From an uncultured Archangium sp. (GTDB lineage: Bacteria > Myxococcota > Myxococcia > Myxococcales > Myxococcaceae), in the NCBI GenBank assembly GCA_946479335.1, contig CAMLFP010000086.1, forward strand, positions 1-16,433: 16,433 bases of DNA, in the 5' to 3' direction. The notes beneath the pieces were generated by a model. The model searched no databases and was not told the origin of the DNA. It saw only the letters and a list, made by a program, of their open reading frames with translations. The translations under genes were made by a program, and so were the position numbers. This document shows, piece by piece, positions 7,430 to 14,873 of the stretch; the first letter of the stretch is position 1; each line of letters starts with the position of its first letter.

Positions 7430-7948
7430 TCAGATGCGGGGCTTGGCGACGACGACCGCGCCGACGATCGCGACCAGCAGCAGCAGCGACACCGCTTCGA
7501 ACGGGAAGAGCCACTGCGTGTAGAGCACCTCACCCAGGTGCTGGATGGTGCCGAAGCTCTTGATCTTCGCGGAGTCCATCGCCCAGGTGGGCTGCGTCAC
7601 CGGCAGCTTGCGGAACACCGCGGTCAGCGCGCCGAAGAGCGCCACCACCGCCGCGCCGCCCGCGATGCGCGAGGGCGTGAAGCTCAGCACCGGCCCGTGG
7701 TCGGTCAGCGAGAGCAGCATGATGACGAACAGGAACAGCACCATGATGGCGCCGGCGTAGACCAGCACCTGCAGCGCCGCGATGGTGTGCGCCCACAGCA
7801 GCACGTACACGCCCGAGAGGAAGAAGAACGTCGCCACCAGCGACATCGCCGACGCCACCGGGTTGCGCGAGAAGACGACCGCCGCGCCGCACCCCAGGGT
7901 GCCGAGCGCGAAGACCCAGAACAGGACCATCTCCGGGAAGAGGCTCAT
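7430..7948 (-). CDS. nuoJ: NADH-quinone oxidoreductase subunit J
   Basis: 172 residues with five predicted membrane helices. Subunit of the complex I membrane arm next to NuoK and NuoH. The signature VLVYAGAIMVLFLFVIMLL starts near residue 61 and holds the conserved tyrosine (Y64) of the TM3 pi-bulge region implicated in coupling. Start at 7948: this ATG overlaps the nuoF stop as ATGA and has GGAG upstream. An in-frame ATG 24 nt further up would add residues not expected in the family. The soluble stretch at about 85-130 is a little longer than in E. coli. Its direct junction to nuoF is notable because nuoG, H and I usually lie between them. Confidence 0.95.
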   Translation of the reverse strand: MSLFPEMVLFWVFALGTLGCGAAVVFSRNPVASAMSLVATFFFLSGVYVLLWAHTIAALQVLVYAGAIMVLFLFVIMLLSLTDHGPVLSFTPSRIAGGAAVVALFGALTAVFRKLPVTQPTWAMDSAKIKSFGTIQHLGEVLYTQWLFPFEAVSLLLLVAIVGAVVVAKPRI

Positions 7949-9282
7949 TGGAAATCTCCGAAGTGGCCCCACGGGTGCTCACCCCAGGGGCAGCGCTTGA
8001 GCGCGATGTGCTCCTCGAACTCCTTGCGGAACTTGGTGATGAAGCTCAGCACTGGCCACGCGCCGGCGTCGCCCAGCGCGCAGATGGTGGTGCCCAGGCC
8101 CATCGCCGGCCACGGCGAGACCGACTGCGCCACGTTCATCAACACGTCGAGGTCGGCCAGTTCGCCGCGCCCCTCTTCAATCTTGCGCAGCACGCGCGCC
8201 ATCCACGGCTGGCCCTCGCGGCACGGCGTGCACTGGCCGCACGACTCTTCGGCGTAGAAGCGCGAGACGCGCCACACGCTGCGCACGAGGCAGGTCTTGT
8301 CGTCCATCACCATCACGCCGCCGGAGCCGGCCATCGAGGCCAGCGGCTTGAAGGCGTCGAACTCCAGCTTCACGTCGAGCTCGTCACCCGACAGCACCGG
8401 CGCCGACGACCCACCGGGGATGACGGCCTTCACCGTGCGGCCCTCGGGCAGGCCCTGACCGTAGGCCTTGTCGTAGATGAGCTCGCGCATCGTGGTGTCC
8501 ATCGCCACTTCGTACGTGCCGGGGCGGTTCACCGAGCCCGACAGCGTCACGAGGCGCGTGCCGCCCGACTTGCCGGCGCCCAGCTTCATGAACCACTCGG
8601 AGCCCTTCTCGAAGATGCGGGGCAGCGAGGCGATGGTCTCGACGTTGTTCACCACCGTGGGGCAGCCGAAGAGGCCCACCACCGCGGGGAACGGCGGCTT
8701 GAGGCGCGGCCAGCCCTTCTTGCCTTCGAGCGACTCGAGCAGCGCGGTCTCTTCGCCGCAGATGTACGCGCCGGCGCCACGCACCTGGTACACGTTCAAC
8801 TCGAAGTCGGTGCCCATCAGCTTCTTGCCGAAGATGCCGGCCTTGTAGGCCTCGGCGATCGCCGCATCGAGCCGCTCCGACGGGTGTTTGAACTCGCCGC
8901 GCGCGTAGATGTAGCAGGCGTGCGCGCCCAGCGCGTAGCAGGCGATGGCGATGCCCTCGAGGAGCAGGTGCGGATCATTCTCGAGGATGAAGCGGTCCTT
9001 CGCGGTGCCGGGCTCCGACTCGTCGGCGTTGATCGCGAGGTAGCGCGGCTTGTTGTTCTTCTCGAGCGACGGCACGAACGACCACTTGAGGCCCGTGGGG
9101 AAACCGGCGCCGCCGCGGCCGCGCAGGCCCGACTTCTTCACCTCTTCGGTGATGGCCGCGGGCGCCATCTTCAACGCCTTGGCGAGCTGCTCGTAGCCGC
9201 CGTTCTTCTTGTAGCCGTCGAGCGTGTGGTTCGGCCCCTTGAGCCAGTCACGCGTGATGACCTTCTCGGAGAGGATGCTCAT
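7945..9282 (-). CDS. nuoF: NADH-quinone oxidoreductase subunit F (NADH/FMN-binding)
   Basis: 445 residues, typical length. Catalytic subunit that binds NADH and FMN and carries the [4Fe-4S] cluster N3; cytoplasmic tip of complex I. Seen in order: the FMN/NADH glycine-rich loop RGRGGAGFPTGLKW (54-67), ESEPGTAKDRFILEND (88-103), GAYICGEETALLESLEG (171-187), the SLBB region (about 245-330), and the cluster ligands C348, C351, C354 in SCGQCTPCREG plus C401 in TTICALGD. The ATG at 9282 overlaps the nuoE stop (ATGA) and has GGAG 8 nt upstream. An in-frame extension further upstream is Arg-rich shadow sequence. Coupled by an ATGA overlap to nuoJ as well. Confidence 0.97.
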   Translation of the reverse strand: MSILSEKVITRDWLKGPNHTLDGYKKNGGYEQLAKALKMAPAAITEEVKKSGLRGRGGAGFPTGLKWSFVPSLEKNNKPRYLAINADESEPGTAKDRFILENDPHLLLEGIAIACYALGAHACYIYARGEFKHPSERLDAAIAEAYKAGIFGKKLMGTDFELNVYQVRGAGAYICGEETALLESLEGKKGWPRLKPPFPAVVGLFGCPTVVNNVETIASLPRIFEKGSEWFMKLGAGKSGGTRLVTLSGSVNRPGTYEVAMDTTMRELIYDKAYGQGLPEGRTVKAVIPGGSSAPVLSGDELDVKLEFDAFKPLASMAGSGGVMVMDDKTCLVRSVWRVSRFYAEESCGQCTPCREGQPWMARVLRKIEEGRGELADLDVLMNVAQSVSPWPAMGLGTTICALGDAGAWPVLSFITKFRKEFEEHIALKRCPWGEHPWGHFGDFQ

Positions 9283-9770
9283 TTCAGTTTCTCCGCGATG
9301 AGCGCGTCGACCTTCGCCTTGTCGAGGTTCTCGTAGTGGTCTTCGTTGATCTGCAGGCACGGCGCGGTGCCGCACGAGGCGAGGCACTCGGTCTCGCGCA
9401 GGAAGTACTTCTCGCCGTTCTCGCCGGCGGTGGTGTGGAGCTTGTCTTCGAGGTAGCCGAGCAGCCCCTCCGCGCCGCGCAGCGCGCAGGCGAGGTTGGT
9501 GCACACGTCGATGACGTAGGTGCCGGGCTTCTTCGTGTGGAACATCACGTAGAAGGTGGCGACCTCGTAGGCCGCCTCGACCGTCGTCTCGAGGTGCTTC
9601 GCGACCAGCTGCATGCCCTCCGGAGGCAGCCAGGTCTTGATGGTCTGCAGCAGGCGCAGCGCGGGCAACATCGCCGCGCTCTTGCGCTCAGGAGGGTAGT
9701 GCGACAGCAGTTCAGCGATGCCCGCGTCGAACTTTTTCTGTTCTTCCGCGGTGAAGAGAGGCTCCGGCAT
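9279..9770 (-). CDS. nuoE: NADH-quinone oxidoreductase subunit E ([2Fe-2S])
   Basis: 163 residues. Thioredoxin-fold ferredoxin subunit carrying cluster N1a beside NuoF. The four ligands fit C-x4-C...C-x3-C: C90, C95 in DVCTNLACALRG and C129, C133 in ETECLASCGTAPCLQI. The N-terminal helical bundle (about 6-75) has the usual YPPERKSAAMLPALRLLQ. Start chosen at ATG 9770 (PEPLFTAEEQKKF), although no Shine-Dalgarno precedes it. A TTG at 9809 would add 13 residues and has GGA upstream, so the start is uncertain. First nuo gene in this cluster; the exporter operon ends 102 bp upstream. Confidence 0.94.
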   Translation of the reverse strand: MPEPLFTAEEQKKFDAGIAELLSHYPPERKSAAMLPALRLLQTIKTWLPPEGMQLVAKHLETTVEAAYEVATFYVMFHTKKPGTYVIDVCTNLACALRGAEGLLGYLEDKLHTTAGENGEKYFLRETECLASCGTAPCLQINEDHYENLDKAKVDALIAEKLK

Positions 9771-9780
9771 GGCGGCGCGG

Positions 9781-9809
9781 TGCGTAGGCCGGGGCTTGAG
9801 AATGGTCAA
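9781..9809 (-). promoter_or_regulatory. Candidate nuo promoter upstream of nuoE
   Basis: TTGACC (9809-9804) is five of six to the -35 consensus. After 17 bp comes TACGCA (9786-9781), a poor -10. If used, transcription would start a few bases before the nuoE ATG, giving a nearly leaderless message and explaining the missing ribosome site. The TTG alternative start uses the same bases, so the two readings compete. Confidence 0.25.
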
Positions 9810-9872
9810 CGAAATCCGATCTTTGGGCGCGGGTTCATTCGCCGCGCTTCACGCTCGCATCACGCCGGGGGC

Positions 9873-10976
9873 TCAGAGCGACACGAAGCTCATCACCCGC
9901 TGGCCCGGCACCAGCGGCGGCGTGCCGTCGAGTTCCAGCAACGTCTCGAGGATCTTGGTGTCGTTCTTCTCGACCGGATCATCGGTGCGCACGTTCTTGC
10001 GCCCGAAGCGGCGGCCGATCTCCACCACGGTGCCGGTGAAGCGCTGCTCGCCGAACGCGTCGGCGGTCACCCACGCGCGCTCGCCCACCCGCAGCCGCGC
10101 CACGTCGCGCTCGTCGACGTCCATCCGCACGCGGAGCTTCGAGGTGTCGCCCAGCACCACCAGCGCCGCCGAGCTCTGGAAGCTGTACAGCTCGCCGGGC
10201 CGCACCCGCACCTGCAGCACCTCGCCGTCGGAGGGCGCCCGCACCGCGAGCCGCTCCACCTGCGCCCGGGCCTCCGCCACCCGCGCTTCGGCCGCCCGCG
10301 TGCGCGCGCGCTGGAAGGCGACTTCTTCCAACCGCGACCCCGACTCGGCCGCGCGGAAGCGTGCGTCGCTGGCCTTCGCCGTGGCCGCGTCGGTCTGGGC
10401 CTGCCGGCGCGCGCGCTCCAGCTCGTCAGGCGTCGCCGCGCCCGTCTTCGCCAGCTGCTCGGTGCGCGCCAGCACACCGGCGCTCAGCTCGGCCCGCGCC
10501 AACGCCGCCTGCGCCTCGGCCGCCGCCGCGTCGCGGTCCTCCACGCGGGAGCCCTTCTGCACCCGGCTCAGCTGCGCGCGCTCGCCCTCGAGGTCCGCCT
10601 CCGCGGAGCGCAGCGCCGCCTGCTCCACCGCGTCGTCGAGCTGCACCAGCAGCTCGCCCTGCTTCACGCGCTGCCCTTCGTGCACCAGCGCCTCGCGCAC
10701 CACCGCCGACACCTGCGCGGCGACGTTGGTCTCGCGGTCGGCCGGCTCCACGATGCCGTTGCCGCCGATGATGGCCGCGCTCACCGGAGGCAGCGGATCA
10801 CGGTTGTCGGCTCCCCCCACCCGCGACTTCGCGTCGCGCGTCGCCTTCTGCTCGTCTTTGGGCCCGGGCTCGGTCACCGGCGTGGCGCTCGCGTTGCGAA
10901 CGATCTGCGCGCCGCAGGTGGCCAGCATCAACAGGAACACGACGGTCTGCACCCGGCCGCTCGTCAGGCTCGTCAT
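9873..10976 (-). CDS. Membrane fusion protein of ABC exporter (HlyD/DevB-like)
   Basis: 367 residues. Periplasmic adaptor linking the inner-membrane transporter to the TolC-like channel. N-terminal hydrophobic anchor (about 9-22), then a low-complexity charged linker (30-62), a first lipoyl half (70-115: GGNGIVEPADRETNV, VHEGQRVKQGELLVQLDD), a long Ala/Arg/Glu coiled-coil hairpin (about 116-243), the second lipoyl half (VRAPSDGEVLQVRVRPGELY, 245-264), and a beta-barrel (280-367). The anchor contains LATC at 18-21, a weak lipobox; lipidation is possible but not firm. Its ATG overlaps the ATPase stop by one base (TGATG). The partners resemble cyanobacterial DevC and DevA, which supports a DevB-type assignment. 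Substrate unknown. Confidence 0.9.
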   Translation of the reverse strand: MTSLTSGRVQTVVFLLMLATCGAQIVRNASATPVTEPGPKDEQKATRDAKSRVGGADNRDPLPPVSAAIIGGNGIVEPADRETNVAAQVSAVVREALVHEGQRVKQGELLVQLDDAVEQAALRSAEADLEGERAQLSRVQKGSRVEDRDAAAAEAQAALARAELSAGVLARTEQLAKTGAATPDELERARRQAQTDAATAKASDARFRAAESGSRLEEVAFQRARTRAAEARVAEARAQVERLAVRAPSDGEVLQVRVRPGELYSFQSSAALVVLGDTSKLRVRMDVDERDVARLRVGERAWVTADAFGEQRFTGTVVEIGRRFGRKNVRTDDPVEKNDTKILETLLELDGTPPLVPGQRVMSFVSL

Positions 10977-11668
10977 CAGGGTCTCTCCTCGGTGGTCAGC
11001 CGGCCGTCTTCGATGTGCACGGTGCGGTCGGCGTAGTGAAAGATGCGGTTGTCGTGCGTCACCACCACCACGGTGTGACCGCGCTCCGCTGAGAGCTGCT
11101 TGAGCAACTGCGTGACCTGCTGGCCGGTCTCCGCGTCGAGCGCTGCCGTGGGCTCGTCCGCGAGGATGAGCGGCGGCCGCCCCGCCACCGCGCGCGCCAC
11201 CGCCACGCGCTGCCGCTGCCCGCCCGACAGCTCGTCGGGGAAGCGCTTCAACTTCGGGCCAAGCCCCACCTCGGTCAACACCTCGCGCGCCTCGGCCAGC
11301 GCCGCCTTGCGCGTGTAGCCCCGCAGCTCGAGGGGGAAGGCCACGTTGTCTTCGACGCTGAGCGCCGGCAGCAGGTTGTGCCCCTGGAAGATGAAGCCGA
11401 TGTACGAGAGCCGGAGGTCGGGCAGCTCCGCCTCGCGCCGCCCGTGCACCGCCTCGCCGAAGAGGTACAGCTCGCCCGCGGTGGGCGTCAGCACGCAGCC
11501 CAGAATCGAGAGCAGCGTGGTCTTGCCGCTGCCCGAGGGGCCCACCAGCATCATGAACTCGCCGCGCGGCACCGTGAGGTCGATGCCCTTGAGCGCCTGG
11601 AAGGCCAGCGCCCCGTCGCCGAAGGTCTTGGTGATGCCCTTGAGCTGCACCGCCGGCGCCGCGCTCAT
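10976..11668 (-). CDS. ABC transporter ATP-binding protein (DevA/MacB-like)
   Basis: 230 residues, one complete nucleotide-binding domain: Walker A GPSGSGKT (43-50), Q-loop Q95 in GFIFQGHNLLP, signature LSGGQ (147-151), Walker B PLILADEP with catalytic E172, D-loop AALD, and switch H205 in VTHDNRIFHYADR. The run VTHDNRI...ADR...EDGRL is typical of the DevA group. The ATG at 11668 overlaps the permease stop (ATGA); the longer open frame upstream is antisense-like Arg/Ala-rich and rejected. It powers the exporter formed with the adjacent permease. Close relatives of the LolD/MacB subfamily drive mechanotransmission rather than classical alternating access. Confidence 0.95.
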   Translation of the reverse strand: MSAAPAVQLKGITKTFGDGALAFQALKGIDLTVPRGEFMMLVGPSGSGKTTLLSILGCVLTPTAGELYLFGEAVHGRREAELPDLRLSYIGFIFQGHNLLPALSVEDNVAFPLELRGYTRKAALAEAREVLTEVGLGPKLKRFPDELSGGQRQRVAVARAVAGRPPLILADEPTAALDAETGQQVTQLLKQLSAERGHTVVVVTHDNRIFHYADRTVHIEDGRLTTEERP

Positions 11669-12840
11669 CGGAACACCATCGCCGGCTCGAGCTGCCGCAG
11701 GCGCAACAGCGCCAGCACCGAGGCGAAGACGCAGACCGCCGCCATCGACGCCACGGTGATGCCCAGACTCACCGCGGGGAGAATCGGCGTCAGCGACGGG
11801 TTGCGCATCGCCTGCACCAGCGCGCCCATGAAGCCCAGGCCGATGAGGCTCCCCACCAGCCCGTAGACCACCGCCTGCACCAGCAGCAGCCGCGCGAGGT
11901 CGCCCATGGTGGCGCCGATGGCCTTGAGCGTGCCGAACTGCCGCATGTTGTCGACCACGCTGCTGAACATCGACAGCGCGACGGTGATGAGGCCCACCAA
12001 CAGGCCCATCAGCGTGGAGGTACCGAAGCTCAGGCCGATCTGCGTGCCGGTGAGGATGTAGTGCAGCGTCTCCGCCTGGAACTCGTCGCGCGTCATCACC
12101 TTCGTGTCGGGCAGCGCCGCCTGCAGCCGCGCGCGCACGTCGACCGGAGACTCGCCGGGCGCCACCCCCACCATCACGAAGGTGTGCTTGTCGGGCGGCA
12201 CGTGGAGGATCTCCCGCGCCAGCGTCTCCTCGGCGAAGGCGTACGCGGGCGCGAACGGCAGCAGACCCCAGGTGAAGCCCACCGCCTGCACCTTGTGCCC
12301 CGACAACTCTCGCACCGAGCCGAGGTTGAGCCCGCCCAGCTTCTCGCGCTCCGCGTCTTCGAAGATGACGGCGTTGGGCATGCGCAGCGCCTCGCGCGAA
12401 CCGGCCACCAGGTTCCACGGGCCACCGGCGAAGCGCGGCGCGCGCGTGCCCACCAGCGAGAGCGGCTCGCTGCCACCGGTCGGCAACGTCAGCGCGGCGC
12501 CCTGCAGCAGCAGCGGCTCGGCCCACGCCACGCCCGGGGTGCCGCGCGCGCGGTTGAGGTGCGCGTCGTTCAGCGGCGTGCCCGCCTGGAACTGCCGCGT
12601 GCCGGGCGGGGCGATCCACACGTCGACCTGCGCGTTCTCCACGAACATACGGTTCTTGAAGACCAGCGTGAGGAAGGTGCCGACCTGGAAGTTCCCCAGC
12701 ACCACCGCGAACACCACGCCGAACAGCGTGCCCGCCAGCTTGAGCCGGTCATGGAACATCATGCGCACGCCGATGGTGCCCATGGTGCGCCAGCGGCCGA
12801 AGAACCCGGGGCGCCCCCGGAGCGGCGTCGCGGGGGTCAT
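11665..12840 (-). CDS. ABC transporter permease (FtsX/DevC-like)
   Basis: 391 residues. Topology is one N-terminal membrane helix (about 36-60), a large periplasmic domain (about 62-255) and three C-terminal helices (about 262-385) with the FtsX core around SSVVDNMRQFGTLKAIGAT, a motif characteristic of MacB/DevC-type permeases. The start of the periplasmic domain (NAQVDVWIAPPG) resembles the DevC family. ATG at 12840 overlaps the stop of the TolC-like gene (ATGA). An alternative start at M20 would lose only charged leader residues. Works as a homodimer with the adjacent ATPase. Confidence 0.92.
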   Translation of the reverse strand: MTPATPLRGRPGFFGRWRTMGTIGVRMMFHDRLKLAGTLFGVVFAVVLGNFQVGTFLTLVFKNRMFVENAQVDVWIAPPGTRQFQAGTPLNDAHLNRARGTPGVAWAEPLLLQGAALTLPTGGSEPLSLVGTRAPRFAGGPWNLVAGSREALRMPNAVIFEDAEREKLGGLNLGSVRELSGHKVQAVGFTWGLLPFAPAYAFAEETLAREILHVPPDKHTFVMVGVAPGESPVDVRARLQAALPDTKVMTRDEFQAETLHYILTGTQIGLSFGTSTLMGLLVGLITVALSMFSSVVDNMRQFGTLKAIGATMGDLARLLLVQAVVYGLVGSLIGLGFMGALVQAMRNPSLTPILPAVSLGITVASMAAVCVFASVLALLRLRQLEPAMVFR

Positions 12841-14126
12841 CGCGCGCCCTCCCCGTCGAGCGTCACCCCGGCCGAGAGCGCGAGCTGCGCGCGGGCGGTG
12901 GCGGCGTCGGCGTCGGCCTCGGCCCGCGACACCTCCGCGACGAAGAGGTCGCGATCGGCCTGGATGACGTCGAACTGCGTGGCCACTCCGGCCTCGGAGC
13001 GCTCCCGGGCGAGCGAGGCGGCCCGCTGCGCCGCCGCCACCTGCGACCGCGCCGCCGCCACCTTCTTCACCGCCGCGCGCAGGTTGAAGAAGTCGCCGCG
13101 GAGCTGATCAGCCGCCGCGCGCAGCACCCGCTCGGTGTTGAGGTGCGAGAGCTCGTCGTTGGCCTGCTGCACGCGCGCCGCGCCCACGCCCACGAGGTCG
13201 AGGCGCCAGTTGAAGGTGACGCCGCCGCTGGCCTGTGCGGGCGAGCCCTGGAAACCGGCGGCGTTGGTGAAGCGCTGCGTGAACTGCGCGTTGACCGCCG
13301 GCACCAGCGCCAGCGCTGCCGCCAACCGGGTGCGCTCCGCGGCGCGCGCGTCGAGCCGGGCCGCCTCCACCGACGGGAGCGCAGCCAGGCGCTCCTCGAG
13401 CTGAGCGAGCTCGGGCAGCGACAGATCGTCCGGCGGGGCCTGGGGCGCGCCGGTCGGCGAGAGCCCGGTCAGCGTCTCCAACTGCCGGGCGCCGGTGTCG
13501 AGCGTGGCCTCCGCGGCGGCCAGCACCTGCTGCGCGCGCTCCACCTCGGCCTCCGCGCGCGCCAGCTCCAGCTCGCTGCCCACGCCCGCCGTGAAGCGCG
13601 CCCGGCGGAAATCGACCTGCGAGCGCGCGGCGTCGACCGAGCGCTGCGCCGAGGCCAGCACGTCGCGCGCCGCGGCCCACGCGTAGTACGCGGCCACCAC
13701 CTGCCGCCGCACCTGCAACCGCGTGGAGTCGGTGCGGCGCTGCGCCGCCTCCGCGCCGGAGTTCGCCGCCGCCACCTGCGCCCACTTCGACGCGTCGACC
13801 AGCGGCACCTCCGCCTTGAGCGAGGCCTCCAGTTGGTCCTGCGCGATGATGGTGACCTCCTTGGTGCCGGTGCCCTCCGGGAGGCGGATGACCGCCGGGT
13901 ACTGGTTGTGCGTCCACCCGCCGTTGGCGCTCAACGCGGGCACCAGCGCGCCCCACGCCTGCGCGAAGTTGGCCGCCGCCCGCCGGGCCTCGGTCGCGCT
14001 CTGCCGCGCGTCGAAGTTCTGCGTGTTGGACGACTCGAGAAACGCCGTGAGCGGCTGGGCGCTGCCCACGCCGGCCATCATCACCACCGCTGCCGCCAGC
14101 ATTTTTCGTAGCACAGGTGATAACAA
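12837..14126 (-). CDS. TolC-family outer membrane efflux protein
   Basis: 429 residues. Signal peptide MLSPVLRKMLAAAVVMMAG with a likely cut after GVGSA (residue 23). The mature part contains two outer-membrane-efflux repeats, each with long Ala/Arg/Glu alpha-helices (about 35-60, 115-230 and 240-270, 335-420) and short beta segments at 60-100 and 275-300. It forms the exit duct for the exporter. The TTG at 14126 is preferred because GAGGTG lies 7 nt upstream; GTG 14114 and ATG 14102 lack a ribosome site, although ATG would still leave a signal peptide. First gene of the four-gene operon and divergent from a TetR regulator. No plug or lipid-anchor cysteine is seen. Confidence 0.92.
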   Translation of the reverse strand: MLSPVLRKMLAAAVVMMAGVGSAQPLTAFLESSNTQNFDARQSATEARRAAANFAQAWGALVPALSANGGWTHNQYPAVIRLPEGTGTKEVTIIAQDQLEASLKAEVPLVDASKWAQVAAANSGAEAAQRRTDSTRLQVRRQVVAAYYAWAAARDVLASAQRSVDAARSQVDFRRARFTAGVGSELELARAEAEVERAQQVLAAAEATLDTGARQLETLTGLSPTGAPQAPPDDLSLPELAQLEERLAALPSVEAARLDARAAERTRLAAALALVPAVNAQFTQRFTNAAGFQGSPAQASGGVTFNWRLDLVGVGAARVQQANDELSHLNTERVLRAAADQLRGDFFNLRAAVKKVAAARSQVAAAQRAASLARERSEAGVATQFDVIQADRDLFVAEVSRAEADADAATARAQLALSAGVTLDGEGAR

Positions 14127-14213
14127 CTAAGCACACCTCTGCCGAACGCAAGCAAATCAACACTCGCAGATGCCGTTGATAAATTAACTCACGCGCGCTA
14201 TTTAATTTTCACA
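14127..14213. promoter_or_regulatory. Divergent promoter/operator region between tolC-like and tetR genes
   Basis: An 87-bp AT-rich gap in GC-rich DNA. It holds the dyad AAATTAA (14181-14187) and TTAATTT (14202-14208) around a central CGCGCG (14192-14197), a plausible TetR operator. For tetR, TTGATA (14176-14181) and TTTAAT (14201-14206) resemble -35 and -10 with a long 19-bp spacer. Repressor binding there would cover the tetR promoter. The promoter of the exporter operon is not clear. Confidence 0.5.
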
Positions 14214-14873
14214 ATGGCCAGGACCCGCGGGAGCCGCAACGCAGACTACGAGACCCGTCGCGCGGAGCTGACGCGCAAGGTGACGCTCGCCCTGCAACAG
14301 GACGGCGGGGTCAACGCCTCGCTGCGGGAGCTGGCCGCGTTCGCCGGCACCTCGCAGACCACGCTGCGGCACTACTTCACCGACCGCGACGGCCTGCTGC
14401 GCGCGGTGATGGAGGGCCTGCGGGCCGACTCGGCGCCGTACCTCGCGATGGCGGCGCAGCCCGTCGAGGGAGACGTGCGCGCCTCGCTGGTGCGCTTCGT
14501 CACCGCGGTGCGCACCACGTGGTTCAAGTACGGCGCGGGGAAGATGTACGCCTCGACGCTGGCGGTGGGGCTGGGCAACCCGCGGGTGGCGCCCAGCTTC
14601 GTCGACCACGTGCTCGAGCCGCTGCTGCAGACCGGCGAGGCGCTCCTCCGGCGCCACGTGGAGCGCGGGGAGCTGGCCATCGCCGACGTGCGCCACGGCG
14701 CGCTGGCGCTGTTGTCACCGGTGGTGCTCGCCCTGCTGCATCAAGACAGCCTGCTGGGCGCGCAGTGCCGGCCGCTCGACGTGCCAGCCATGCTGGAGAC
14801 CCACGTCGACGCCTTCCTGCGCGCGTTCGCGCCGCTCAGGCCGCGGGCTTCTCGGCGTGCGTCTTCCAGATGA
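14214..14873 (+). CDS. TetR/AcrR-family transcriptional regulator
   Basis: 219 residues, typical size. The N-terminal DNA-binding domain holds the helix-turn-helix SLRELAAFAGTSQTTLRHYF (36-55) followed by TDRDGLLRAV, a standard TetR pattern. The C-terminal ligand domain (about 75-205) is all-helical, ending in a basic tail (RPRASRRASSR). Family role: a dimeric repressor released by a small ligand. Divergent orientation from the exporter operon suggests it represses that operon and itself. The ATG at 14214 has no Shine-Dalgarno (TTTAATTTTCACAATG); a start of transcription at or near the ATG would make a leaderless message. Its last 38 bp overlap the convergent gene. Confidence 0.93.
   Translation: MARTRGSRNADYETRRAELTRKVTLALQQDGGVNASLRELAAFAGTSQTTLRHYFTDRDGLLRAVMEGLRADSAPYLAMAAQPVEGDVRASLVRFVTAVRTTWFKYGAGKMYASTLAVGLGNPRVAPSFVDHVLEPLLQTGEALLRRHVERGELAIADVRHGALALLSPVVLALLHQDSLLGAQCRPLDVPAMLETHVDAFLRAFAPLRPRASRRASSR

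Noticed and set aside
9827..9847. GCGCGG/CCGCGC hairpin between the exporter operon and nuoE as a terminator
   Set aside because: Six-bp stem with a 9-nt loop and no T-tract on the minus strand; too weak to call.
7948..11103. Long plus-strand open frames opposite nuoF, nuoE and the exporter genes (7948-9336, 9336-11036, 9718-11103)
   Set aside because: The opposite strand encodes clear motif-bearing proteins in coupled operons; these frames are low-complexity Arg/Ala/Ser shadows.
11669..12619. Upstream in-frame extension of the ATPase open frame
   Set aside because: It overlaps the permease in another frame and is Arg/Ala-rich; the ATG at 11668 with an ATGA overlap starts directly at the conserved ATPase fold.
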